From Stichopus chloronotus (lineage: Eukaryota > Echinodermata > Holothuroidea > Aspidochirotida > Stichopodidae), in NCBI GenBank assembly GCA_021234535.1, contig CM037836.1:17405111-17469110 (forward strand): a stretch of DNA of 64,000 nucleotides, read 5' to 3'. Below are positions 24,504 to 36,814 of this stretch, in pieces. Both the position numbers and the translations under genes were made by a program. The notes under the pieces were generated by a model. It was not told where the DNA came from. It searched no databases and saw nothing but the letters and a program-made list of their open reading frames with translations. How positions within the stretch are numbered: position 1 is the stretch's first letter; the number at the start of each line of letters is the position of its first letter.

Positions 24504-27500
24504 TGTAACTGCTCAAGGTATTATCAACACTTTTTTTTTTAAATTTTTTTGTACAGTCACCTGCTGCATAGAAAGCTCATACTAGAAATGCAAGCTTGCA
24601 ACTTCAAGGAACACATTTTTTTTTTTACCTACATGTATTGCAAAAAAAAAGGCACATTTGGTTTTAAAAATATTTGCAAACTTCATGATGAATCAACTTG
24701 CAGCAATCTATTTTAAGAAACAGCAACACATCACACTTACATCATACTATCGAAATCTCAAGGACCAAGCAATGTATACAAGCAAATACAATCCACTAAA
24801 ATGTTCATGTCTTCTCCCAAAACAGTGAACAGGTTTCCCTTTCCCTAAATAATTTGGGATAATTTTATGAAAAATGTCTTCAAACCTTACACATTATCTC
24901 CAACATTTTACCACAAATACGAATCAAAGGATGGAATATGTCATACTGTACAATGGCTGCAACAAGCATCACTCATGAAATCACACTTCATAAGATTGTT
25001 TAATCGATCCAAACAGCTACGTTACTATCATAAAGCAAGTTGATATGTGATATTTAGTGGGTTTATGCTGGATGTTTACAGTACATGTCCTACTTACTCA
25101 ATTACATTTAAACATCAATCGTAAAGACAATGCTCGCAACAGAGATCCCAATATTTGGTTAGGTCACTTACAAACAACTCACTTACCTGTCTCAGCATTA
25201 CAAATGCACTCACATTTATGTAGCACTCCCACCTATGTAGCAGGTTAGGTTTTCACAAAGGATTCTTCTCAGGAAGCCTACTACTGTAGTTACTTAGAGA
25301 TAACTAAAGATTTTTAGATGATTTCTGAAGGATAAATTGGTACAGCTAAAGGACATTCCTGTGTCCCTGAGCAATTGGAACCCACAACTATTTATCCGCC
25401 AAAACGAAGGCAACCTTGTGGAAAACTCAATGAAAGACAGTTGATGGTGTCATGCAGAGACACTAGAGCTATTATCTCATAGACTAAAAAAGATGACTAA
25501 GGAAAAACCAGACCTGGAAAAAAAAAACATTTCAACAATGCACATGAGTTACCTGTACTTCAGAACATCCGCTAGAAGACACCATTTTTTTTTTTTTTTC
25601 CACTACAGTTCAAGATCATTCCTGTGCATGACATTATTTGAAGTAGAGTCTTTGTTGGGAGGAACAATTTGAAAAGATCTGTTTTTATTAACTTCTTAGG
25701 TGTTGCACTGTATGGCCAAGATCCCATTCAAAACACAGATGCTGTACATGAACAGTTGTGCTGTTGAAACATCATACAATTACTGTACATTGTTGTGTGG
25801 TACAGAAGCTGCGACCAGTGTAAATACCTCACCAGTGCCGTTGCATGTACCACACTGTATGGTAAGCCAGATCTTTGTGCACAATTCTGATGTGAAAGAG
25901 CGCCTAGTTCAGCATGTAAAGACCCAACAGGCTTTTCTCTCCCATAAAAGTATGTAATCACAGCACAAAGATTGACTATACAGTACTTTTCCTTTTGATT
26001 TCATTTTTCATAGATTATGTTAAACATACCAGACATACTATATGTGTGAGGTCACAATAAGTGGCAAAAAAAGTGGGACACTGGGGTACAGAAATCAAAA
26101 CATGAAAGGGATTCTTATTCAATGCAGCCATTTGTTGCTAACTATGCTGGATCATTAAACAAACATGTAAAACAGGAGGCTACTACAGTATGAGGTGACT
26201 TAATAATAGTGTTTGCTGCAATATTTCTCATAAGTTGATCTAGAATGTCACTTCAGTCACTAAGGTACCAAATTATATATACCAACTTTAAATTAAATAA
26301 CATGTACTTAGCCATACTTTACTCTCAGTTTGTTTATATTACAAGTTGCTACAATTAATGTCTACAGATTACAGACCTTAGACTTAATGGGGTGCCAACC
26401 TGATCACCTGAGGGCTAAATGTTATGTTCCTTTCAAAGACAACATTTTGTCCTGGGCACCTTTGATGTCTCAGTGATGTTGACATAACATAACATAAACC
26501 ATTTTTTCTGGCTGGTCAGTTACTATGTATGTTAATTTGAATTTGTCAAACTAAGCAATTTCTAATAGTAACTATAAGGGGAAATGAAAGTAAAATACTT
26601 ACAATATAGAGACTATTAAATTGTAATTAAGTGAAAGTTAGTGTTTCCAATCGGGCACCAAAAGTTTGCATGTAGTTTTACAGCTGAAAATAACACTTTG
26701 TTTACAGTGCTATCTACTCTATTATGAAGTTTCAAATTTTGGTGAAACAGAATGCTCTTTTATAGTACTATGAAAGTACTTCTCCCCAAAAATGGATCTT
26801 GTGCAACTTATTTTAAATTTGCAGTGGTCTGACCGCTCAAGTTGAAAAAAAAAAATACGTCACTAAATCTGTCAATGTCACACCACTTGGTGTCCCTTTG
26901 CATGGGGGGTCGGGGGAAAATCCGTTTTTTTTGGGAAAAAAAATATCATGACGAGCTAATGACAAATTTTTTTTTATTATGAGAGTATGTACAGCATCAC
27001 TAGAGCTTGCGATTAGGAACATTTCTGACCGCAACCAAGACTAACATCTCTGACTGCTTTAATGCTTTTCTGTTCTGACAATCGTAAGGTGACAAATTTC
27101 ACAATGTACAGGTGGGACACCAAATCTACTGGCACCCGTACTTATCACCCACACATGCAATACGACAGATAACATGTAGCTCTTTTAGCTGAGCTATTAT
27201 CTAGATGGGGAGACTACAGAAAAAATTCAGTCAATGCTACAATAATGCTTTCAGTAATCAGTTCCCCTTGTTGGCGTACACCTCACTACAAAGCGTACTC
27301 TCTCCATCTAAATAACAGCTCACTGGTCTGACTGGCAATCCCCTTAGTCTTTGCCTTTATCAAATTTGCAATTTATTTTAATTATTTTTATCCAGTATTT
27401 GGGAATTCTGGTGATACACTTACGCTGTAAACAGCATGACAGATTGAACAGAAGTGAGTCCATGGCAAAGCAAACCTGCAAAATTACTGTCATCAATTGT

Positions 27501-28195
27501 TATTTCATAACATAGTTTTTGGTGGAGCAATTAAGTTTTAGAAAGGGGAACCACATTTTGTACATTACTGCAGTGGTTGTCCTTTGTCCAACCAGGTGAC
27601 ATCAGTGTCATCACCTACGACTGGCAGTATCTATATGGAAAGAAGTTACAGTACATCAATGTTAAGATGTGGTTGTAGGCTTCTTCCCAAATGAGATGAT
27701 TTTGGTTGCTTGGAAGGTACAGTAGCCAGGACAACTAACACATTAATCATATAATGGTATAAGGACATCCAACTCCAGGTAACATCCTTTGCTAAACAAA
27801 CATCCTCTGAAGTATCATTACCACACAATATCCACAGGCTTACAAAGTCTTTACTTGAAAGTATTTTGTTAATGTGACAAGCTTCAATAATCTGGGATGG
27901 ATAAGCTTCCAGTTTTCATCATGTTTCTTTACCAACATCAAGATTACAAAGGTCATGCTTTAAACAGATACTGTTTTGTGTACTTGTTCTCAGATTCAGA
28001 AATTTGATTACTAGTAAGGCCAGATGTCAAATCATCAGGGAGTGTTTTTCTACCTTGAGAATAGTGTTATAGTACTCAGAGAAATCAAAAACTGTTATGA
28101 TATGAAATGATAAACAGGAGACTGCCATGGGTTCTGTCAGAAACAGGCATTTATGTCTGGCACTACAGTTAATGCTCACCCCATGACTAGACAAC

Positions 28196-28410
28196 TCCAA
28201 CCCTGACAATCTCCTCCCCCCCCCCCCGACAATCTCCCCTGCAAAATTCCCCCCTTTGACAATCTCCCCGAAACAACTCTTACCTGAACAATTCGCAACC
28301 AAAAGAATTCCACCTCGGAAAACCCCCACCAGACAGTTCCCTCGGGAAAAGGGATAGGGGTGAGGAAAGAGGGGATTTGTCTGGGGAAATTGTCCGGGAA
28401 TCCGCTCACA
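28196..28410. repeat. GACAATCTCCCC-type degenerate repeat
   Basis: CTGACAATCTCC, CCGACAATCTCCCC, TTGACAATCTCCCC, CAGACAGTTCCCTCGGG and GGAAATTGTCCGGG occur within 200 bp, separated by C- and G-rich runs. This produces repeated GEIV/GGNF residues in one minus-strand frame. The later copies are inverted relative to the first three, so the block may be a decayed palindrome or inverted-repeat element end. No gene is inferred. Confidence 0.6.
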
Positions 28411-28931
28411 CATATTTACACTGCTTTTCAGAGAGCATTTTGCACATGGTGGTGTTTTCTCACTTCCAACGTTTGACATTAAGGATGCTGTGAATGCAAC
28501 CACCACAAAAGTATCTTCTCACTCTTTGCTTTAACACAGTTCATGTACTGTAACTGATGTGACAGGCAAAACTTGATGACTGAATTCATGCTGTAAGAAT
28601 GCTACACACTTCTTCAACAGGGATACAGTGAGTCGACCGACACCCATGAAAACAACACAGAAATACCCAAACTCACCTGGTATGGATGTTTTTTACGAGT
28701 GATGAACTTACCTGTCTTTGACACTACTGGCCTTTTATTACCATGCTGACTGAGTTGACTGACAACCTTGTGAGGTGCCAAGTAAATACAAGGGTTCCTC
28801 TGATTCTGACCTGCCTCAATTTCAGATGATCACATGTGGAACATCCACAGGGAACACTGTATCATCTCAGGGCATCATCAAAGAAGGACACGATCTACAC
28901 AACGAGCTTAAAGTACCAGAACCTTGCCCTT

Positions 28932-29005
28932 CTTGAGGTACTGTGTTTACAAGGTTTCAAACCATGACCTCCACTGACCTCAAGTGACCTTTCACCTTCA
29001 TACAA
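28932..29005. repeat. single fragment of the 145-bp TGACCT satellite
   Basis: TTCTTGAGGTACTGTGTTTA, CAAGGTTTCAAACCATGACC, TCCACTGACCTCAAGTGACC match the end of one satellite unit and the beginning of the next, as in the array at 0.7-2.3 kb. Solitary and diverged. Confidence 0.8.
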
Positions 29006-29330
29006 AAATGCAGAGACTACCATATTTACTCATCAAGAGCTGTTGAAGTCCTACTTGAAAAGTGCCAACAATGGTTACTTAGGCCTGCTTCTAAAGCTTA
29101 ATAGAGGGATTTTTCATTGTGACATTGATGTATTGATGAAAAACAGGAAAAAAGTGAATTCACACTGGACAAGCTTGCAGATGATTAAACACTTGACAGC
29201 AATTTGCCCACTTTACAGCATTTATGTCATGTGATACTGTGACAATAACAGAAATATCATGAAGTGTGACTCCATTCCACCGTTTGGAGAGAAGTCAATG
29301 AAAAACACCATTCCTGTGTCTTCATCTCAC

Positions 29331-29565
29331 CTTCCTGGCCATAACCATATCGTATGTTACATGCCGAACTTTGGTGACAACTCCTCCATTTCCAGCACCT
29401 AAGTCCTCTAACTTTTCAAAGTCATCTGCACAAAGTTCTCCGTTATGAAGGATAGATGCTTTGTTCCTTAAAAATGTTTCCAGTCGCTCCCTTTGTTCAT
29501 TGTCCAGATCAAGTTCGTCCAATTTCTTGGTTAATAATTCCACATTTGTACCTGATGAGCTTTTA
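29331..29565 (-). CDS. MAP2K1: MEK1/2 kinase, coding exon 2 (NES, glycine loop, catalytic Lys)
   Basis: The acceptor TTTCTTTTCTCACAG (29566-29580) and donor GTGAGA (29325-29330) bound a 235-nt exon. It enters in phase 2 and leaves after AAG. It encodes residues about 29-107: [20 protein letters not shown] (matching the MEK nuclear-export segment ALQKKLEELELDE), a short helix, [20 protein letters not shown] (start of the kinase domain, Gly-rich loop GxGxxG), and MVMARK, which ends at the ATP-binding Lys equivalent to MEK1 K97. Compared with vertebrates it carries about three or four extra residues (around SILHN) before GEL, and Thr replaces Phe after GNGGVV. MEK phosphorylates ERK on its TEY loop after activation by RAF. 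Confidence 0.97.
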
Positions 29566-30766
29566 CTGTGAGAAAAGAAAGCAAGAGAGAGATAAAGTTT
29601 GACATTTGTGTGGACTGTAGGCATGAGATGTACTGTACCGTACTTGCCATTACACAAGAACGAAACAAACTTTATCAATTGCGACAAGTCAAAAGTACTG
29701 ACCTAAGCACCTTTGCAGTGTATCTAGAGACATGATGCAGCAAGATTCGTAAATTGCTACAGTATGTATGAATCCTTCCAAATGACATGACAATTTCAAC
29801 TTTTAAACGAAGACAAACTTTACAAACAGCCTTCCAATTAGTGTTTGCACCATGAGTCCACACTTGGTTCGGTACCTGTCCTGGTGTACTGAAATCTACA
29901 GTAGTGTTTTCATGGACTCCTATAAAAGAAGATTCTTCTCCTCAGAGAAGAGTTAACATTGGCATTTTCACAGTACCATACAACACAGTGTGTGGGGAGG
30001 AATCTTACTAGTGTGCTACTAAACATACTGTTCACTACTGTACTAGCCTGTACACTAGTCATGAACAGGGACAAATGCTCGTTAATAGGGCCACACATTT
30101 TTGGAAGTAAATTCCATTTTGAACTTTCTGGTTCCTGTTCTTTCTGTGTTCAGGCAACTCCATTGAATTTCATAGCATGGTTGAGGGTCTAACCAAACAT
30201 TTCATGAAGGAACTACAGTACAGTGGGTAGTCATTTTGGATCTGAGTAGTAAATATTGGGCAGGTACCCAGGTTTCCGAGAAAATCAAATGTAAACGCTA
30301 CTTCCTGTTATTCTATGCATGTATGTTGTCAATATAATGGACTACATTCTACAAGTAAGTGACACATGAAATCAAGCACAGCAGAAGATCAATTGCAAAG
30401 AAAAGGGACTGGCTTTTGTAAAATCTGTGTGTTTCGATAGGTTATTACACCTGGGTGTAACAGGTGTGTATGTTTCTGCCAAAAGAGGTTTCAAAGCAAT
30501 CCATTAAACAAAATGATATTGTTCTTGTACTTACAGTGTGGAAAATGGAAATACTGTAGCTGGTGGTGTGATGTAAGTTTCCAGATCGGCTGACAATTTT
30601 TTTCTACAGAGATGTGTTGGAGAACTTTCACTTTTGTTTCAGCTACTGTATAGTAAAAAGGTTATACTGTACGGCGGGAGTTATGACCACATTAAAAAAT
30701 GTCCCATGTCTATCGTAGTAACTACTGAAATATACAGTACAGTAAATTAACACAGTACGTCTCAAT

Positions 30767-31083
30767 CAGGCTTCCTCAAACAGCAGCGTGCCACGTGCTT
30801 TGGGGTGGCGTGCAAAAAGCACTGCGAGAAGACTGAAAAGTTGAACGCTTTTTTACGGTGCTGACAAAAATTACTTTGTCTCAAAAATAGGAGAACCTGT
30901 TACTTCCCACAGGCTGATTTAACAATCTTTGCATCATTCTGCATCCGGGCCCCTTCTAAAACCCCAAATTTTTCAAAAAGACTCCTCTTATACCCCTATC
31001 CCAGGGCAAAGATCAGTGGTACATATGTCAAGTTCAACATTTAGTCATGTGACACAAACCTCACATTTAATTGAGGAAGCCTA
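30767..31083. mobile_element. hAT-like MITE, non-autonomous
   Basis: The terminal inverted repeats are CAGGCTTCCTCAA (30767-30779) and TTGAGGAAGCCTA (31071-31083), 317 bp apart, with one mismatch at the outermost base. The internal left end, CAGCGTGCCACGTGCTTTGG then GGTGGCGTGC, resembles the GTGCCAC/GGTGGCGTGC words common in hAT-derived MITEs. Flanking 8-mers GTCTCAAT and GTTCAAAT are only loosely alike, so the target-site duplication is decayed or absent. No coding capacity. Confidence 0.6.
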
Positions 31084-31156
31084 GTTCAAATGGAAGCAGG
31101 ATAAGCTCAAAATTGACATACAAAACTGATCAAGGGGCATTCCATGGTATTTCTCT

Positions 31157-31562
31157 GTCGCAGACGGGACATTTTGCACAATTAAAACATTAATAACTCA
31201 AAATAGGTGATTTGCATGGTTGTGTAATATATTTATTCAGAATCAGGCTCCCTGAAATAACCTTAAACTCTCTCCATTTTAGTGATAACATAAAAGATCA
31301 TGCAATTATAGCCTCATTAGTGTGCGTTGCGGACGGGACAGAAAATGGACATGGATTTTCAAGGATTAAAGTGAAACAAGAATTGCTCTGAATGTGGGTT
31401 GGGTAAGGTGGGTTTGGTTAGCAAGTTATTTTTAGGAACCACTTTCCTATTACAAATTGTCATGAAAATTTGAAGGGACTACTCTTTAGACTGTGAAATT
31501 GATGTTTAAAAAAAAAAACCAGCGTCGCGGACGGGACGTTCTTCAATGTCGCGGACGGGACA
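31157..31562 (+). repeat. left cluster of GTCGCGGACGGGACA motifs
   Basis: Four copies in the forward orientation: 31157 (GTCGCAGACGGGACA), 31326 (GTTGCGGACGGGACA), 31524 (GTCGCGGACGGGACG) and 31548 (GTCGCGGACGGGACA). They begin only 23 bp inside the left terminus. Their mirror copies near the right terminus are mainly in the opposite orientation, as expected of subterminal transposase-binding sites. Confidence 0.85.
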
Positions 31563-31661
31563 GCATTGATTTACACAAATTATGCATGTCTCCCTTGATC
31601 AAATTAACATGAACAATGAACAACAGTGTGGACTCATGAGGTCTAAGCAAATACTGTAAAA

Positions 31662-31689
31662 GAACATATGGCTGTGGTTTTTTTAACAT
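31662..31689. repeat. internal inverted repeat, left arm (28 bp)
   Basis: Begins GAACATATGGCTGTGGTT and ends TTTTAACAT. It is the reverse complement of 36787-36814 at 27 of 28 positions, better preserved than the outer termini. It may be the end of a nested or older element, or a functional internal site. Confidence 0.85.
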
Positions 31690-32034
31690 GTGCAAAAAGT
31701 CAGATTGTATGTTCAGAGATCCTTGTGGAAATATGTTTCTTGTTAAGCAAATTATATTATTATATTTATTATGCATAGGTATTGCTACCATAGCATAATG
31801 AAAGTTGAGCGTATTCTCTTAATGCATGCTTCTTGCTACTTTTGTCCAAAATTGTTGACGGAAATTCGCAACATAAAATGGGCAGAACATTGCTAGGACT
31901 GTCATTTCAACAAAAAATAATGTGTGGGATTAACATAATTATGACTTTGAAACATGATGAAGGGGGATTACTACAATAAACAATCATCTTAAAAATGTTC
32001 CTACATTTTAGGTTGGTAGTCACACAAAGATGAT

Positions 32035-33002
32035 GTTGCGGACGTTACATTTTCCGTCAACAATTGTATGCTAACTTAACATGTCCTTCAGTGTGAGATA
32101 AAAAAGAAACTTGAATGTCTAGTGTGCTTACCCAGAATATTATGTTAAACCAATACATACCACAAACATAAGAGTTTACATTATCCATTGTTTTTCAGGA
32201 ATATGTGACTTTGAAAAAAAATGGACATTTTCCGTCACCACTTTTGTAACGTCCGCAACATTGTTTTAAGCCAAGTATCTTGAAGCTGCAGTGAGATTTT
32301 GTTTCACTTTTTGCATTTAGTGCAAAGACTCCCTACACCCTTTGTATTGGACAATATAGTTCTTCCCTACATATTACACTTTAGTGATATAGAGCAAATT
32401 AGGAATTCCGTCAACACGTGTAACGTCCGCAACAGAGTGTAACGTCCGCAACAGAAAATGTGATTTTTTGTGAAATACATAACAAGTAATAAACAGTTAT
32501 GTAATGTTATGTGCATGAAATGTATCAACACTGCTTATAGTGTCTGTAAAAAGTAAAATGTTAGGTGCATTTACTTTTGGCACATTAATAACTAGAAAGA
32601 TGTGTTGCGGACGTTACATCAGTAATTGTTGACAGAAATTTTTGATGTTATATGAGAATGCAATATCATCATTTACTACAGAATTGATTTAATTGTATCT
32701 CTTCTTTTAAGGTGGTGTCCTGTTTTTGCTAGAATGTAAATTGGAGTCATTCCAACAATTTGGATATATTTATGTGATGAGTGGACCCTTGTGTTTTGAA
32801 TTTTTCAAGTGGTCCATTATGAATTGTGGTCACTTTCATGCATGAACAATCTGTATGGCTTACCACTGTATTAGTATTTTGTACCAGAAATAGTTTTAAA
32901 ATGTAGGAAAATCAAACAACTGAATACCTGCATTAGTAAGTTGGGCTAACATGTATTCCCCATGATTCACAGCACTACCAACTTTTTGTTGCGGACGTTA
33001 CA
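32035..33002. repeat. internal cluster of GTTGCGGACGTTACA motifs, left half
   Basis: Six copies of the AAC/GTT-type motif: forward at 32035, 32604 and 32988; reverse (TGTAACGTCCGCAAC) at 32245, 32419 and 32438. Five are accompanied within about 25 bp by a second word, TGTTGACRGAWAT or its complement TTCCGTCAACA (for example 32050-32063, 32230-32237, 32405-32416, 32627-32640 and 33008-33020). Confidence 0.85.
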
Positions 33003-35514
33003 TAAAAGTGTTGACAGATATCTATGACATATTTCATACAAAGTAAAGTTTTTGAAACCCGCTAAGTTCACTGTTTTTATCCTCTATGTCACACTATGCA
33101 TTGAGAGTAAAGATAAAATTGCATGTGGATACTGTACTGAGCACACTTATGGTTTAATTACTTGGAACTATCTTGGACTTATAAAATAATCAAAAAGGAA
33201 TTGTGTGTTCAATTAGGTGTAGGAAAAATAGAGAAAGAAAAGAGTGCAATTGGCCTTCTTATTGAATATTTTATAAGAAATTGAGAAATATGTTTGTTTA
33301 AAGCAGCAATCCTGTAAATAAAAAATGGTTTATGAACAATATATAGGCAGTGATCCTGGAGGACAGGGAAACATGTCAATCCACTACTTTTTTAGCTAGG
33401 GGCCATGACACAACATGTTTCTCCCCCCCCCCCCACACTTTTTAGTGGAAGCAAAATCAAAATGCCCCTACCTGTATACTCCCATCAATAGCGGCAAAGA
33501 GGAAAACCTGTGATGTTTTGGACTTTTGGCCAAACATAAAGTCCTGGACAGTTCTGTGAAATGCTTAATTATGCTGTGTATTCATATTATAACAAACGTG
33601 TTACAACATTATACTTAGCCTCAAAACACCACAATATAACAGCATTCTGAAACTTAGTTCAGGTCTCCCTTATTAAACTACATGCGTATTACATCACTGC
33701 ATCCTGCACTGCATTTTGGTCTATATGATTCCACTTTCTCAGTCACAGAGCTATGTAAACTGCAATGCAATCTGGTGCCAATATGGCAAGCAGAAACAAG
33801 TCAGTCAAACAAAGGAAAATAGTTTTGCAATATTTGAGATATTACTTCTTCGTTCACTTCATTGCAGTTTAGCCTCATCCTACCCAAAAAATGCTTTCAG
33901 AATAAATTAACGAGGAGGCATAACTCATTGTTATTTTTGTATCACCTCAGCCCATCTGATATAGCAATTAACCATAGAATAAGTTTCCCAATAATTACAA
34001 AATTGCAGACAGCTAGGAGATTCATATTTCAAGACAGGGTGCATGAAGCTTAGAAAGTGCCCCTTCCTGCCATCTTTTGGCTTGTAAAGCAAAACATTTA
34101 TTTGTACACTTCACACCAACAGATGATGGTGCCCAACTTAGACAGTTATGCCAGCACGCAGGACTACAGTATCTATCACACAGCCAATATTTTTTCATGC
34201 TACAGTACTTGTACCTCATCTACTCCACGTCACACAGGGGAGCTTTGCACCCCTCCATGATCAGTGCTTTTGGGCCAAAATGGGATCGTCTGGAAATGTT
34301 AAAGTGTGCATTCAATTTATTGCAATGTAGCCCCATTTTTCAAATGTGTGTGGGGCAGGGAACCAGGTCATTTCATGTCACCTGGTTGACTTTGTTCTGC
34401 CACCCCCTCCTCACATCTGATAAGTGATTAGTGTCCCTGCTTCTGTATACATGATCAGGAGGGGGAACACATACTGTTCTAATGGTCAACTATTTAGTTG
34501 TGCAGATAATTAGTGACTATCTCTCTCCTGTGAAATGTCATTGACTTTAATTACTGTTTGTTTGTCCTGGACTTGTATGCTTCTCTCAAATTATCAATTA
34601 CTGAAGGTACATGCAATTGTTGATTGCTGAATGTAGTGTTACAGTACCGCTAGTACTCTATCCAAGCAATTCTATACAGTTCATAGTGGATCCAGTTGTA
34701 CATTTGTAATAGTTACAGTTTGAGAGTTCAAAATGTGTTGGAATGTCAGGTTTAGAGTGCCTGTAGCCCAGTACCAATAAAACAGTGTGCAGGCAATATT
34801 CAGTTGATCTATTTCTTCTGAATGTACAGTAATAATACTGATGCTCCTACAGTGGTGTACCATCTGCTCCTCATACACTATGTATACTGTGCATACTCTA
34901 GATTGCATTGGCTGCATACCACAGGTATTTAAGACTGGTTTGGTTGTATAGTGGACTCTTGTCAGACTTGAATAAAATGGATTGCACATTCGCTGTATGC
35001 CCCTTCCCCAAGTTGAACATGAATTTATCGATTCTATCTCATCACAAGTTTTGTATTTTCCTAGTGCAACTTCAATTTTTGAAGTGAATTCATTGGTGTC
35101 AGTCAACTATGACAATAGGGTGGTGGCCTGGACTAATACAGCCTGTACTTGAGACAAAAAGTGATGGGCGCAAGATAACCTTCATGAAGCCAGTATAGTA
35201 GGGGGCTGTTATAAATTTGTTTGGTTTGAAAAGCCTGATACTTAAGGAGTGGTAGACTGAAATACTGAGTCCTATTCCTACACTCCCAAGTGCCTAGATA
35301 GCTGCCTCACATTCACAGTGTTTTCTTTCCCGGCACAAACTGTTGCTGAAGAGAGTGTGTATGCCTGCCATTAATTGTAACAAACATGTGACCACAAACA
35401 AAAACTTAAGTTTTTATAACTTTCATTCGCTGCACTCATTGCATATTGATCAGTTGAAAAGTGCACTGTGCTACCATGGCCATAAATCATTTGCCTATTC
35501 CTAGTAGGGAAATA

Positions 35515-36283
35515 TGTAACGTCCGCAACATTCAGTTTAGTAACGTACTTCTAACTAATTTGTTCTAAGTTTACTACCACACAATTGGTCATTGGGAATT
35601 TGACTATGATGAAATTGAGATGTTTTAAAAGATCTATCATTTTTTTATGAAGTTATGGTTCAATCTAAAAGTGTTATCATTACTGTATAATGCAATTTAC
35701 CATATTAAAAGTCAGTTTATCACTACAATATTAGTGCGTATATCCTTACCCAAAACTAAGCTACTGTGGGGAATGAGAGTTTGTAACTTAATAATTGTAG
35801 ACCATCTTTCAAACAACTTCAACAAACTTTGGATTAAACTGATTATGCAACATTATTCTACAAATCTTTGGGGCATACAGTCATGTTGACATTATGTAAC
35901 GTCCGCAACATAACTCACCATGTTGAATTTAAAGTATGAATTTTGCAACAAAAGCAATTGGTTTCAGGCTGTTTATAATTTTCATTAAAAAAGACTATTT
36001 GAGACTTTGAAATTTGTAAGGTTGTTTGATGTAATCTACACCTTTTTATGTAATTCTTTGTTGTACAGTATCATACATGGTGCTGTTAACGTTTTACATC
36101 AGAAAAATGAACAAAAAGATGTCCTTTCAAGTACTCCGTTACAAGTAAACACCTAATCTGCAGGAAACCTTTTACTTTGTGCATATGTAAATGGAACATA
36201 CTTACTGAAACACATGAAGATATAAGGATATCTTTCATTTTAATTCTACGAAATGAATGTTGACAATGTGTAACGTCCGCAAC
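35515..36283 (-). repeat. internal cluster of TGTAACGTCCGCAAC motifs, right half
   Basis: Three copies in the same (reverse) orientation at 35515-35529, 35895-35909 and 36269-36283, spaced about 375-380 bp. All have the AAC-type core. The regular spacing hints at a diverged tandem unit. Confidence 0.85.
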
Positions 36284-36786
36284 ATGTGTAAGGTCTATAC
36301 TCAAATTAAACAAGAAAGGATGATTTTTGAAATCCTGTTGCATGGCACATTATTACAGTTGTTTGAGTGCTCACATGAAATATTGGACTGATGAAACTTC
36401 CTATGAAAATTTTGGAGGAACTTTTGTAAGTCAAAACCCCCAAAATTGTACATTTTTGTCATTCATCTGGCCATGAAAACTACACTTGTTGCTATTGATA
36501 ACTGTAACTTGGTGTATTTCAACAGTACAGTGAGGTAAATAATCCCTATGTATTGCAGACATATTGCATGAACTACCATCAGCTTAGCAATGTTTCGAAT
36601 TTCACTGTTTTTTACTCAAAATACACTTTTCTCTCCAATAGTCATGGTCATAATGTTCAAACGGAACAAGTTTAAGCTTAATCCTTTCATTTTTACAAAA
36701 TGCATTGTGTCTTAAGTCTCTTAACAATAAGAGACAATTCCTACATTGAAGTTTCAATTTTCTCATTTTTTCTTCCGAAATGTGCT

Positions 36787-36814
36787 ATGTTAAAACAACC
36801 ACAGCCATATGTTC
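36787..36814. repeat. internal inverted repeat, right arm (28 bp)
   Basis: Begins ATGTTAAAACAACCACAGCC. Complementary to 31662-31689 with a single mismatch. The two arms are about 5.1 kb apart. Confidence 0.85.

Larger units (their letters stand above)
24288..29330 (-). other. MEK intron 2 (5.0 kb)
   Basis: Contains a 20-bp tandem duplication (24464), long T tracts, a GACAATCTCCCC-rich low-complexity block (28.19-28.4 kb) and one satellite-unit fragment (about 28.93-29.0 kb). The 159-codon minus-strand frame at 28027-28506 is a by-product of that GC-rich repeat. Nothing else supportable is seen between 24.5 and 28.0 kb. Confidence 0.85.

Noticed and set aside
24330..24508. 82-codon plus frame over MEK exon 3 edge
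   Set aside because: Opposite-strand shadow running from the MEK exon into the duplicated 20-mer.
28027..28506. 159-codon minus-strand open frame
   Set aside because: It spans the GC-rich GACAATCTCCCC repeat; its Gly-rich part comes from simple sequence, and the ends resemble no protein.
34681..35106. 141-codon minus-strand frame inside the 6.8-kb element, considered as a transposase
   Set aside because: No DDE/D pattern, zinc finger or helix-turn-helix is visible, and it is short; not enough to call a gene.
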